A stretch of DNA of 21,559 nucleotides from Planctomycetota bacterium (GTDB taxonomy: Bacteria > Planctomycetota > Phycisphaerae > WQYP01). Each line of letters opens with the position of its first letter. The stretch's first letter is position 1. The stretch covers positions 1-21,559 of the forward strand of contig JAJYGE010000353.1 in NCBI GenBank assembly GCA_021785155.1, in the 5' to 3' direction. Under the pieces are notes generated by a model. That model saw nothing but the letters and a program-made list of their open reading frames with translations, made no database searches and was not told the DNA's origin. The position numbers and the translations under genes were made by a program. Shown piece after piece: positions 7,861 through 15,420 of this stretch.

Positions 7861-9246
7861 ATGAACCAGGAACTCCTACGACTTGTTGATTCCATTGCCC
7901 GTGATAAAAACATCGGGAAGGAATCGATTTTTACAGATATTGAATTGTCGCTGCATTCGGCCGCCCGCAAATTTTATGGCGAAGCGGAGGATGTAACCTG
8001 CGCCATCGACCGTATGACCGGCGACATTCAAGTCATTAAGAACGGAACGCTAATCGATTACCGGGAGTTCGGGCGTATTGCCGCGCAGACGGCCAAGCAG
8101 GTATTGATTCAGAAAATTCGAGAGGATGAACGGGGTAGCATTCTGGAGGAATTTGCGGATCGACAGGGGCAGATTATTACCGGTGCCGTCGCCCGGGCCG
8201 AAGGAACATCGCTTTCCGTAAATCTGGGACGTTGCGAGGGCTTTCTTCCAAAAAGTGAGCAAATTCCCGGCGAAACGCACCATGTTGGTGAGCGTATCCG
8301 CTGTCTGGTGCTGGAAGTGCGCGATGTCGGCAATCATGTCAAAATTGTGTTATCGCGGTCCCATCCGGATTTCATACGCCGGCTTTTTGAACTGGAGGTT
8401 CCGGAAGTTCAGGAAAAAATTATTGAAGTCAAAGCGCTAGCCCGTGAAGCCGGCTATCGGACGAAAATTGCCGTATCCTCCATTGACACCAAGGTTGATT
8501 GCGTAGGTGCATGTGTGGGTGTGCGGGGCAGCCGGATTAAAAATATTGTTGATGAACTCGGTGGCGAAAAAATTGATATTGTGCGCTGGAACGAATCCTC
8601 ACAGGTGTTGATTACCAATTCGTTAAAGCCTGCGGAAATTGTTGATATTTCTCTTAATTTTGAACTTGGCCGCGCTACCGTGGTGGTCAATGAGACGCAA
8701 TTATCCTTGGCCATCGGCAAGCGTGGACAAAATGTCCGTCTGGCGGCGCGGCTGACGGGTTGGGATATTGATATTCTCACGCCGACCGAATACAGCAAAG
8801 GGTTGGACGACCTTGAGAAGGCCATGCGCACCATTGAGGGTGTGGATGATAAATTTATTGATCGCCTGGTGGCACTGGGTATCATCGACTTGCGCGATTT
8901 GCAGGAGGTTGGTTTCGAGCCTCTGGTAAAAGAATTGGAACTGACCGAGGATCTGGCGAATAAGGTCATTGACGTTGGACGGGAGGCCGGGAAACGGGTG
9001 GAGGAAGAGGATAAATCGCGTAAGGCGGCGGAAGCAGCAGCGGCTAAGCAGGAATCAACTGATGTCGCGGCGGATGCCACAACGGATGATCCGGGTTCAG
9101 AGAATGAAGATCATAAGAATGTATCTGTCGAGTCCACCGGGGAAGACGCACCGCAGGCTGCCGTGAATGCCGGCACCGCGGATCCGGAGGCGTCCGCGGT
9201 TGGCGCGTCTGATTCATCATCGGCGGAATCGGCTCCGTCCGCATAA
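7861..9246 (+). CDS. nusA: transcription termination/antitermination protein NusA
   Basis: RNA-polymerase-associated elongation factor acting in pausing, termination and antitermination. The start MNQELLRLVDSIARDKNIGKESIF is the family N-terminus; a TTG nine codons upstream is less likely, and GAGG lies 12 nt before the ATG. Domains over 461 residues are the NusA N-terminal domain 1-100, S1 about 105-170, KH1 with CVGVRGSRIKNIV (217-230), KH2 with LAIGKRGQNVRLAARL (283-298), a helix-hairpin-helix region about 320-380 (IEGVDDKFIDRLVALGI, ELTEDLANKVIDVG), and an acidic, Ala/Ser-rich low-complexity tail of about 75 residues. It leads an operon with infB 67 bp downstream. In many bacteria rimP precedes nusA; here the upstream gene is the divergent DUF4159 gene and no rimP is seen. 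Confidence 0.97.
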   Translation: MNQELLRLVDSIARDKNIGKESIFTDIELSLHSAARKFYGEAEDVTCAIDRMTGDIQVIKNGTLIDYREFGRIAAQTAKQVLIQKIREDERGSILEEFADRQGQIITGAVARAEGTSLSVNLGRCEGFLPKSEQIPGETHHVGERIRCLVLEVRDVGNHVKIVLSRSHPDFIRRLFELEVPEVQEKIIEVKALAREAGYRTKIAVSSIDTKVDCVGACVGVRGSRIKNIVDELGGEKIDIVRWNESSQVLITNSLKPAEIVDISLNFELGRATVVVNETQLSLAIGKRGQNVRLAARLTGWDIDILTPTEYSKGLDDLEKAMRTIEGVDDKFIDRLVALGIIDLRDLQEVGFEPLVKELELTEDLANKVIDVGREAGKRVEEEDKSRKAAEAAAAKQESTDVAADATTDDPGSENEDHKNVSVESTGEDAPQAAVNAGTADPEASAVGASDSSSAESAPSA

Positions 9247-9313
9247 ATAAGTACCAATGGCGGCCGGGATGGCTGATGCGGTCATCCGGCGTTCGGCTAT
9301 ACGGGAGTTTTCA

Positions 9314-12181
9314 TTGCGCGTACAGAAAGTATTCCAGATTGCCCGCGAGCTTGGCGTTGACAGCAAAGCGATCATCGCTAAATGTAAAGCGGAAGATGTT
9401 CCGAATATAGACAGCCACCTCAGTGTGGTCAGCGCGGGGCTTGCGGCCACAATTCGGGAATGGTTCAGTACCACATCTCCAACTACCGCCGTAGAGCGGA
9501 CGGAACATGTTGATGTGGAAAAGGTGAAGAAAAAAAGCGTTGGCCGGCCCAAGGCGGCGGGTACTGCCGGAAAACCCGCGCGGCGCGGGCGCAAACCCGC
9601 TGCGAATGCCGGCAAGACACCGGATGACCATGACGGTAACGTGGCGGTTGTAGATGCCGAGTCATCCGAAAAGACCATGTCGTCAGCCCATGAGTCTTCG
9701 GTGGCTGATGTTACCGCCGTTTCGGATCGAGCCGCGGAAACATCTGTTGCGGACATGACGAAAACGGTTGCGCCGGACGCACACAAAACCAGTGCCGCCG
9801 AACTCCCCATTACGGCACCCGGCAGTCCGGCTTCAGATGCACCACCAGCGGAAGTTCTTCCGCCCGCTGCGGTTCCCGCCGCGACACCGGTCAAACCGGT
9901 CAAGCCAACCGCGAAAATTACGCCGCGCGGTGTGCCGAATGTGGTGGCTAAATTGGTCGTTACGCCGGCGGGGACGCGTAACGTTCCTACTCCCGCCCAG
10001 TTACAAGGTCCCAAAGTAGTGCGCGTGGAATCGCCGGAGGCGGTATCAGCTCCCCGTCCACGGGCACGTCCGGCTCCGGGCGGATTCGCCGGCGGTCCAA
10101 TGCCGGATCGGCAGTCTTCCGCCGGTTCCTCCGGGCGCAATAAGGGGCGACATCATACTGAACGCAATCTCGATGAGGAAGAGGGACACTCTCCCCGGCG
10201 CAAGGGGGGGCGTGCAAGTAGACCTACTGGTCGCACCGCGGATGCCGGGCCGGATCTGGCGGCGGGCTATTGGACCGACGCGGATCTGGTAGATCGCGCG
10301 GAACGTCTGGCTTCGGCCACGGGCGGTAAACTTCGGGCTCATCGTCGTGCGCTTAATAAATCCCAGCAACGTGAGCAATCCGCCCATGTTGAGTACCAAC
10401 GGCCCTCCTCCATTTCCGTCACACCGCCGGTGACCGCGCGTGAGCTTTCGGAACTATTGGGGGTTAAGGCCGGTGATTTGCTCAAGAAGCTTATGGAGCA
10501 GGGGGTAATGTTGACGGTCAATCAACCCATGGACGTGGCCGCCGCGCAGCTTCTGGCACTGGAGTACGGTGTGGAACTTCTGATAAAGGAAAGGGAATCG
10601 CTTTTTGCTGTTTTACAGCGGCAATACGCCGAGCGGGAACAGGCCGCGGAAAAAACGTTGCGTCCTCCAATTGTCACCGTTCTGGGGCATGTGGATCATG
10701 GTAAGACCAGCCTGCTGGATAAGATTCGATCCAGTAATGTGGCGGCTGGCGAAGCCGGTGGCATTACGCAGCATATTGGTGCCTACACCGTTACAATTAC
10801 CGGTTCCGACGGAAAGCCCAAGCGCGTTACGTTTCTGGACACGCCGGGCCATCAAGCCTTCACGGCCATGCGGGCACGCGGAGCCAATATTACGGATGTG
10901 GTGGTGCTGGTCGTGGCTGCGGATGACGGCGTCATGCCGCAAACTGTAGAATCCATAAGTCATGCCAAAGCCGCCAATGTACCGATTGTCGTGGCGCTTA
11001 ATAAAATTGATAAGCCCGAGGCTAATGCCAACCGTGTTCTGGGCCAGTTGGCGGAGCAGGGCTTGAATCCCGCGGAATGGGGCGGCGATGTGGAAGTTGT
11101 TCGTACCAGCGCCGTCAGCGGCGCAGGTGTGAAGGAACTTATTGAGTATCTGGATTATGTTGCCACTTTGCGAGAACTGAAGGCGGCAGTGCAAATGCCC
11201 GCACGCGGCTCAGTTGTTGAGGCGTTCATGGATCCCTTGCGCGGCGTGGTCGCTCGCGTGATTGTGCGCAACGGCACGCTGCGGATTGGAGACTCCATTG
11301 TTTGCGGTCCGACTTCGGGACGGGTTCGACAGCTTTTAGACGACAAGGGTCACAGTATCACCGAGGCAGCACCGGCGACGCCCGTGGAAGTTATCGGATT
11401 GGACGAGGTACCCGTCGGTGGTGATTCGATGTACGTTGTGACTGATCCGGCGCAAGCCAAAACCATCGCTCATGAACGCTCGCAGATGGACCGTGAAAAT
11501 GAAATTGCCCGTCGTCAAAAAGTGACGCTGGACAATCTCTTTGACACCATCAAACGTGATAAGGTGCGTGAACTCAATATGATTCTCAAGGCCGACGTGC
11601 AGGGATCGGTCGATGTGTTGAAGAAAACCATGACTGAGGAGCTTTCGGACGAAGTGCAGGTAAAGTTGCTTCATGCGGCGGTGGGTGGCATTTCCGAAAG
11701 CGATGTGTTGTTGGCGGATGCGTCCGGCGCGATTATCGTCGGATTTTCCGTGGTACCCGATGAGTCGGCCCGCAAACTCGCGGAGCAACTTCGCGTTGAA
11801 ATTCGTCTCTATCGTGTGATTTATGAAATCACGGATGATATTCGCAAGGCTTTGGGCGGAATGTTATCGCCGGAACAGCAGGAACAGACGCTCGGACATG
11901 CGGAAATCCGTCAGGTAATCCGCGTGGGACGGCTGGGAAATATCGCCGGTTGCATGGTCACGGATGGCTTGCTGCAGCGCGGCAGCAAGTATCGTCTGAT
12001 ACGCGATGGTGTGGTGGTCGTGGAAAACCTGGCGCTGGATTCGCTGAAGCGCTTCAAGGACGATGTGCGTGAGGTTCGCGGTGGTTTGGAGTGTGGTATT
12101 AAAATCGCCGGCTACGATGATATTAAAATTGGCGACCGGGTGGAAGCGTATAAGACCATTGATGTTGCCAGAACCCTCTAA
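9314..12181 (+). CDS. infB: translation initiation factor IF-2
   Basis: GTPase that places initiator tRNA on the 30S subunit and promotes subunit joining. Over 955 residues the order is: a first IF2_N helical domain ([19 protein letters not shown]); a long Ala/Pro/Lys/Arg-rich linker; a second IF2_N domain about 385-445 ([21 protein letters not shown]); the G domain with GHVDHGKT (458-465), GITQHIG, DTPGH (509-513) and NKID (563-566); then beta-barrel and C-terminal domains. I chose TTG 9314 because GGGAG lies 7 nt upstream and the resulting [15 protein letters not shown] matches the usual IF-2 beginning. The alternative ATG at 9257 would add 19 residues unlike the family and has no ribosome site. 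It is located between nusA and rbfA, the classical arrangement. Confidence 0.96.
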   Translation: MRVQKVFQIARELGVDSKAIIAKCKAEDVPNIDSHLSVVSAGLAATIREWFSTTSPTTAVERTEHVDVEKVKKKSVGRPKAAGTAGKPARRGRKPAANAGKTPDDHDGNVAVVDAESSEKTMSSAHESSVADVTAVSDRAAETSVADMTKTVAPDAHKTSAAELPITAPGSPASDAPPAEVLPPAAVPAATPVKPVKPTAKITPRGVPNVVAKLVVTPAGTRNVPTPAQLQGPKVVRVESPEAVSAPRPRARPAPGGFAGGPMPDRQSSAGSSGRNKGRHHTERNLDEEEGHSPRRKGGRASRPTGRTADAGPDLAAGYWTDADLVDRAERLASATGGKLRAHRRALNKSQQREQSAHVEYQRPSSISVTPPVTARELSELLGVKAGDLLKKLMEQGVMLTVNQPMDVAAAQLLALEYGVELLIKERESLFAVLQRQYAEREQAAEKTLRPPIVTVLGHVDHGKTSLLDKIRSSNVAAGEAGGITQHIGAYTVTITGSDGKPKRVTFLDTPGHQAFTAMRARGANITDVVVLVVAADDGVMPQTVESISHAKAANVPIVVALNKIDKPEANANRVLGQLAEQGLNPAEWGGDVEVVRTSAVSGAGVKELIEYLDYVATLRELKAAVQMPARGSVVEAFMDPLRGVVARVIVRNGTLRIGDSIVCGPTSGRVRQLLDDKGHSITEAAPATPVEVIGLDEVPVGGDSMYVVTDPAQAKTIAHERSQMDRENEIARRQKVTLDNLFDTIKRDKVRELNMILKADVQGSVDVLKKTMTEELSDEVQVKLLHAAVGGISESDVLLADASGAIIVGFSVVPDESARKLAEQLRVEIRLYRVIYEITDDIRKALGGMLSPEQQEQTLGHAEIRQVIRVGRLGNIAGCMVTDGLLQRGSKYRLIRDGVVVVENLALDSLKRFKDDVREVRGGLECGIKIAGYDDIKIGDRVEAYKTIDVARTL

Positions 12182-12276
12182 TGGCAACCCGACGGAGCTG
12201 TATTATCCAAGCATCCGGATCGGCAAGCCAGGAGCGGGGGGAGTGATCTGTACCGCGCGAAACGGGAATATATCTA

Positions 12277-12684
12277 ATGAGTATCAGACAGCAGAAAATT
12301 GAATCACAGGTTCGCCGCCTGGTCAGCGAGGCGATCCAGCGTGATCTTTCCGATCCACGCGTCATCGGTTTGCTAAGTGTCACGCGCGTGCAGGTTTCAC
12401 CCGATTTACGCGAAGCTCGCGTTTTTATCAGCGTCTTGTCGGAGTTGCCGGAAGCAACCGTGATGAATGGCCTGAATTCGGCGCGTGGTGTGATCCAAAA
12501 ACACGTCGCCAATGGCATGAAAATCAGATATGCCCCGCATTTGGCTTTTGTACTTGATGAATCCTTAAAACGGCAAGCCGAGGTGCTTAAAGCGCTGAAT
12601 AAATCTGTAAAAGAAGACCATGTAGCCGACGGGGCGGAAGTTCCCCCCGTCGTGATTCCGGATGAGAACAATCCCTTGAGATGA
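12277..12684 (+). CDS. rbfA: ribosome-binding factor A
   Basis: Small KH-type 30S maturation factor that binds the 16S rRNA helix 1 region during late assembly and cold adaptation. The 135 residues show the RbfA pattern: KIESQVRRLVSEAIQRDLSDPRV near the start, then LLSVTRVQVSPDLREARVFISVL, then the helix LNSARGVIQKHVANGMKIRYAPHLAFVLDESL. The core is about 110 residues, with a short acidic/proline tail. It follows infB after 95 bp, in which no gene is seen. Its TGA overlaps an in-frame ATG (ATGA at 12681-12684) of the next gene, although that gene probably starts at 12693. Its place in the nusA-infB-rbfA series supports the call. Confidence 0.93.
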   Translation: MSIRQQKIESQVRRLVSEAIQRDLSDPRVIGLLSVTRVQVSPDLREARVFISVLSELPEATVMNGLNSARGVIQKHVANGMKIRYAPHLAFVLDESLKRQAEVLKALNKSVKEDHVADGAEVPPVVIPDENNPLR

Positions 12685-12692
12685 GGTTCCTT

Positions 12693-13505
12693 ATGAATAA
12701 AGCAGGTTTTAATCTGGATACCTTGAATAAGATCGTCAAGCGGCTTATTAAAGCCGCTCCAACGGGGCATGCCGAAAAGCTGGAGCCGCTGGCGCGGCTT
12801 GTCAGGGCCTTTCTGGAGTTTGATTGCGATTCAAATCGCCTGTTGGCGGCTGAAGAGCGCATTATGACTTCAGTGGTCGATTTTAATGAGTTGCGTGTAA
12901 CGCCAGCCATTGAATTGGCCGCGTCACTGGGCGTACGGTATCCTTTCGCCGAATCTCGTTGTGCCATGCTGCACAGAACACTGCAATCGATTTTTGATCG
13001 TGAGCATCAGATGAGCCTTGACGGTCTGCATCAAATGAAAAAGGCGGATATCCGGAAGTACCTTCAAACATTGGCGGGGATGAATGCTTATGTTGAAGCG
13101 GTCGTGGCGTTGGAATGTTTCGACGTTGCCGCCGCCCCGGTTGATATCAAGTTGCAGCTCTGGCTGGTTACGAAAGACTGTTTTCCCGCGGATATGCCGC
13201 TTCCGGAAATACAGCATTTACTTGAAAAGCACATTCGCGCCGGGGATATGCTGAAATTTCATCGTGGTGCCCGTAAAGAGATTGATGAATGGACTCCAAA
13301 GGTTTGGCCCAAGGCCGCGAAGATTCCATCACCCATGCTGGCTCCTCCACCGGTCAACGCTTCCACGGCTACGCAGTCCGCCAAAATCCCGGCGGAAATT
13401 CCCGCATTGGCACATCCGCCGGTGAAGCCCGCGCCGACCCGGCCAATCACGGGCCATGCCAAACAATCCGGAAAGGGAAAATCCGCTTCCGGTAAGACTA
13501 AATAG
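12693..13505 (+). CDS. degenerate endonuclease III-like (HhH-GPD superfamily) protein
   Basis: A 270-residue protein. Residues about 10-200 follow the endonuclease III fold in register. VVDFNELRVTPAIELAASLG corresponds to the substrate-side helices, LAGMNAYVEAVVAL lies at the place of the helix-hairpin-helix (LPGVGRKTANVV in endonuclease III), and APVDIKLQLWL lies at the VDTH motif. The catalytic Asp is therefore kept, but the catalytic Lys position appears to be Tyr, and the four Fe-S cysteines are absent. The tail (about 205-270) is Ala/Pro/Lys rich with KSGKGKSASGKTK at the end, possibly contacting nucleic acid. ATG 12693 has GAGG 6 nt upstream; the ATG at 12681 overlapping the rbfA stop would add four residues. 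Likely cotranscribed with rbfA. Enzyme activity is doubtful, and RNA or DNA binding is an inference. Confidence 0.65.
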   Translation: MNKAGFNLDTLNKIVKRLIKAAPTGHAEKLEPLARLVRAFLEFDCDSNRLLAAEERIMTSVVDFNELRVTPAIELAASLGVRYPFAESRCAMLHRTLQSIFDREHQMSLDGLHQMKKADIRKYLQTLAGMNAYVEAVVALECFDVAAAPVDIKLQLWLVTKDCFPADMPLPEIQHLLEKHIRAGDMLKFHRGARKEIDEWTPKVWPKAAKIPSPMLAPPPVNASTATQSAKIPAEIPALAHPPVKPAPTRPITGHAKQSGKGKSASGKTK

Positions 13506-13509
13506 TTGG

Positions 13510-13537
13510 TTGCAATGATTGAATGGTCTGATATACC
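13510..13537 (+). promoter_or_regulatory. possible promoter before hisG
   Basis: TTGCAA (13510-13515), a 16-bp spacer, and TATACC (13532-13537) in the short gap before hisG. The match is moderate. It would allow hisG and the genes after it to be transcribed apart from the nusA operon. Confidence 0.3.
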
Positions 13538-13561
13538 ACACTTTGTGATTTGGAGATCCGC

Positions 13562-14446
13562 GTGTTAAAGTCATCTCCCCATATTCTCCGGCTCGGAATC
13601 CCCAAAGGTTCCCTTGAGAATGCGACGGTTGATCTTTTTGCCAAAGCCGGCTGGCGTATTTCGATTAATGAACGCAGCTATTTTCCATCCATTGACGACC
13701 CCTCCATTGAAGTCGTACTTTTCCGCGCGCAGGAAATGTCCCGTTATGTGGAAGAGAACGTCATTGATGTCGGCCTGACTGGCTCAGATTGGATTAAAGA
13801 AAACAAATCCAATGTGCATGAAGTGGCGGAACTGGTATACAGCAAGGCCACCAGCCGACCGGCGCGATGGGTGTTGGCGGTGCCACATGAATCCAACGTG
13901 CAGCGTGCTGAGGATTTGCGAAATGGCGTGATTGCCACGGAATTAATCAATGTCACGCGGAACTATTTTCAGGAACGGAACATTCCGGTTCGGGTAGAGT
14001 TCAGTTGGGGGGCGACTGAAGTTAAAGCTCGTTTGCTTGATGCCATTGTCGATATTACCGAGACCGGTTCGTCCATTCGTGCTAATAATTTGCGCATCAT
14101 TGATACCCTCCTGACCAGCACCACCCGTTTAATCGCCAACCACTCAGCCTGGCAGGAAACATTCAAGCGTGAAAAAATTGAAAATATTTCCCTGCTGCTG
14201 CAAGGGGCGATCAATGCACGGGAAAAAATTGGTCTTAAACTCAATGCTCCAAAAGACAAACTCGATGCGGTGCTGAAGATTTTGCCGGCCGAGAAATCGC
14301 CGACGATCTCGGCTCTGGCCGATGGAATGTGGGTGGCCGTGGAAGTGATTCTGGAGGAAAAAATGGAGCGCGAGATTATTCCGCTCCTGAAAAGGGCCGG
14401 AGCCACGGGGCTGATCAGTTACCCGCTCAACAAGGTGATCACATGA
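13562..14446 (+). CDS. hisG: ATP phosphoribosyltransferase, long form
   Basis: First enzyme of histidine synthesis: ATP plus PRPP give phosphoribosyl-ATP; cytoplasmic. Motifs are LGIPKGSLENATVDLFAKAGW at the N-terminus, DVGLTGSDWI in the periplasmic-binding-like fold, and the PRPP-binding segment DITETGSSIRANNL. The C-terminal 75 or so residues (LPAEKSPTISALADGMWVAVEVILEEK...LKRAGATGLISYPLNKVI) are the ACT-like domain of the long form, which is feedback-inhibited by histidine and does not need HisZ. GTG 13562 is chosen since GGAG lies 6 nt before it; a TTG at 13550 would overlap that site. Length of 294 residues is normal. No other his genes are nearby. The stop overlaps the next start as ATGA. 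Confidence 0.95.
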   Translation: MLKSSPHILRLGIPKGSLENATVDLFAKAGWRISINERSYFPSIDDPSIEVVLFRAQEMSRYVEENVIDVGLTGSDWIKENKSNVHEVAELVYSKATSRPARWVLAVPHESNVQRAEDLRNGVIATELINVTRNYFQERNIPVRVEFSWGATEVKARLLDAIVDITETGSSIRANNLRIIDTLLTSTTRLIANHSAWQETFKREKIENISLLLQGAINAREKIGLKLNAPKDKLDAVLKILPAEKSPTISALADGMWVAVEVILEEKMEREIIPLLKRAGATGLISYPLNKVIT

Positions 14447-14766
14447 AAACGCCCGTAAATACCCAGTGGGTATCCAGCCACGCTTTTTTATGCGTGGCCC
14501 GAGGGAAGTTCAAATCAAGTATGGCGGGTTTGATTTCGGCGCTGCTGATGGCGGGTGTGTCGTGGAATTCCGCCTCAGCCGAGGTATCCGGTATCTCCGG
14601 GACGCATCCGGCAATCATAGCGGTTCCGAAAGACCCGGACTGGGCCAAATATGTTCTGTTAGCGGTGATCTGGGCCTTTGTAATTGCTGCGGTCATCGGG
14701 CCGGTGCACAGGTTAATTCAACGTAAGCGTTTGCCGCCGGATATTATCAAATACCGCGGCTGGTAA
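14443..14766 (+). CDS. small hypothetical membrane protein
   Basis: 107 residues, not recognised. A hydrophobic stretch at about 26-45 (SSMAGLISALLMAGVSWNSASA) ends in an ASA-E signal-peptidase-like site. A second, stronger segment is at about 70-90 (YVLLAVIWAFVIAAVIGPV), followed by basic HRLIQRKRLPPDIIKYRGW. This suggests either a cleaved signal plus one membrane span, or two spans, with a short basic tail in the cytoplasm. The ATG overlaps the hisG TGA (ATGA 14443-14446) and AAGGTG lies about 6 nt upstream, so translation is probably coupled to hisG. No enzymatic motif is seen. Confidence 0.7.
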   Translation: MKTPVNTQWVSSHAFLCVARGKFKSSMAGLISALLMAGVSWNSASAEVSGISGTHPAIIAVPKDPDWAKYVLLAVIWAFVIAAVIGPVHRLIQRKRLPPDIIKYRGW

Positions 14767-14824
14767 GTATCGGCGGACGGTTCCGTCAGGAATAAACAAT
14801 CGAATCAATAAAAGGAGCTTGGAT

Positions 14825-15325
14825 ATGGCTGCGGATTCATCTTTTGATATCGTCAATGAAGTCAATCTTCAAGAACTCGATAATGCCGTGGTGCAGGCCC
14901 AACGGGAAATAGGCACGCGTTTTGATTTCCGTGGAACTGCTGCGGCGGTATCGGAATTGGATAAAAAGGAAAAGCTCATAACGATTACCGCGGACAATGA
15001 AACGCAGCTTGATGCCGTAGTTCAGGTGCTGATATCGAAAATGGTCAAACGTGGTGTGGATCCACGCAGTCTGGACAAGCAGAAGTTGGAATCCGCCACC
15101 CACAATACCGTGCGGTTGAAGATCAAACTCAAAAGCGGTATTGATCGTGAAACGGCCAAGGCCCTGCAGAAGCGAATCAAGGATTTGGGTTTGAAGGTCA
15201 ACGCCAGCATTCAGGGGGAATCTCTTCGCGTCAGTGGAGCCAAAAAGGACGATCTGCAGGCAGTCATGACGGACTTGCGGAACAAGCCGCCGGAAATTCC
15301 AGTCCAGTTTAACAATTATCGCTGA
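14825..15325 (+). CDS. yajQ: YajQ-family nucleotide-binding protein
   Basis: 166 residues closely following the YajQ (UPF0234) pattern: SSFDIVNEVNLQELDNAVVQ at the start, then REIGTRFDFRG, KLITITADNETQLDAVVQVL, KRGVDP..LD, RLKIKLKSGIDRETAKALQKRIKDLGLKVNASIQG, the signature VRVSGAKKDDLQAVM (here LRVSGAKKDDLQ), and ending FNNYR. Members have two ferredoxin-like halves; some bind cyclic-di-GMP and act with transcription regulators, and others have been linked to tRNA or phage functions. ATG 14825 is taken because AGGAG lies 7 nt upstream; TTG 14819 is an alternative. It follows the small membrane gene by 58 bp on the same strand. Confidence 0.94.
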   Translation: MAADSSFDIVNEVNLQELDNAVVQAQREIGTRFDFRGTAAAVSELDKKEKLITITADNETQLDAVVQVLISKMVKRGVDPRSLDKQKLESATHNTVRLKIKLKSGIDRETAKALQKRIKDLGLKVNASIQGESLRVSGAKKDDLQAVMTDLRNKPPEIPVQFNNYR

Positions 15326-15420
15326 GAAGTGTCCTTGGCTTTTGAGTCCGCCGGGGGTTATGCTATGTGCGTTTAGTGAATAAAAAGCGGATAGATACGG
15401 TGGGTTTCATTGGTGGATAC

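Noticed and set aside
8454..9080. 208-codon minus-strand frame, Ser/Arg rich
   Set aside because: Antisense shadow of nusA with no ribosome site or recognisable domain.
9217..10140. 307-codon minus-strand frame, Ala/Gly/Thr rich
   Set aside because: It is the antisense of the low-complexity linker of IF-2, has no family resemblance, and overlaps an unmistakable gene.
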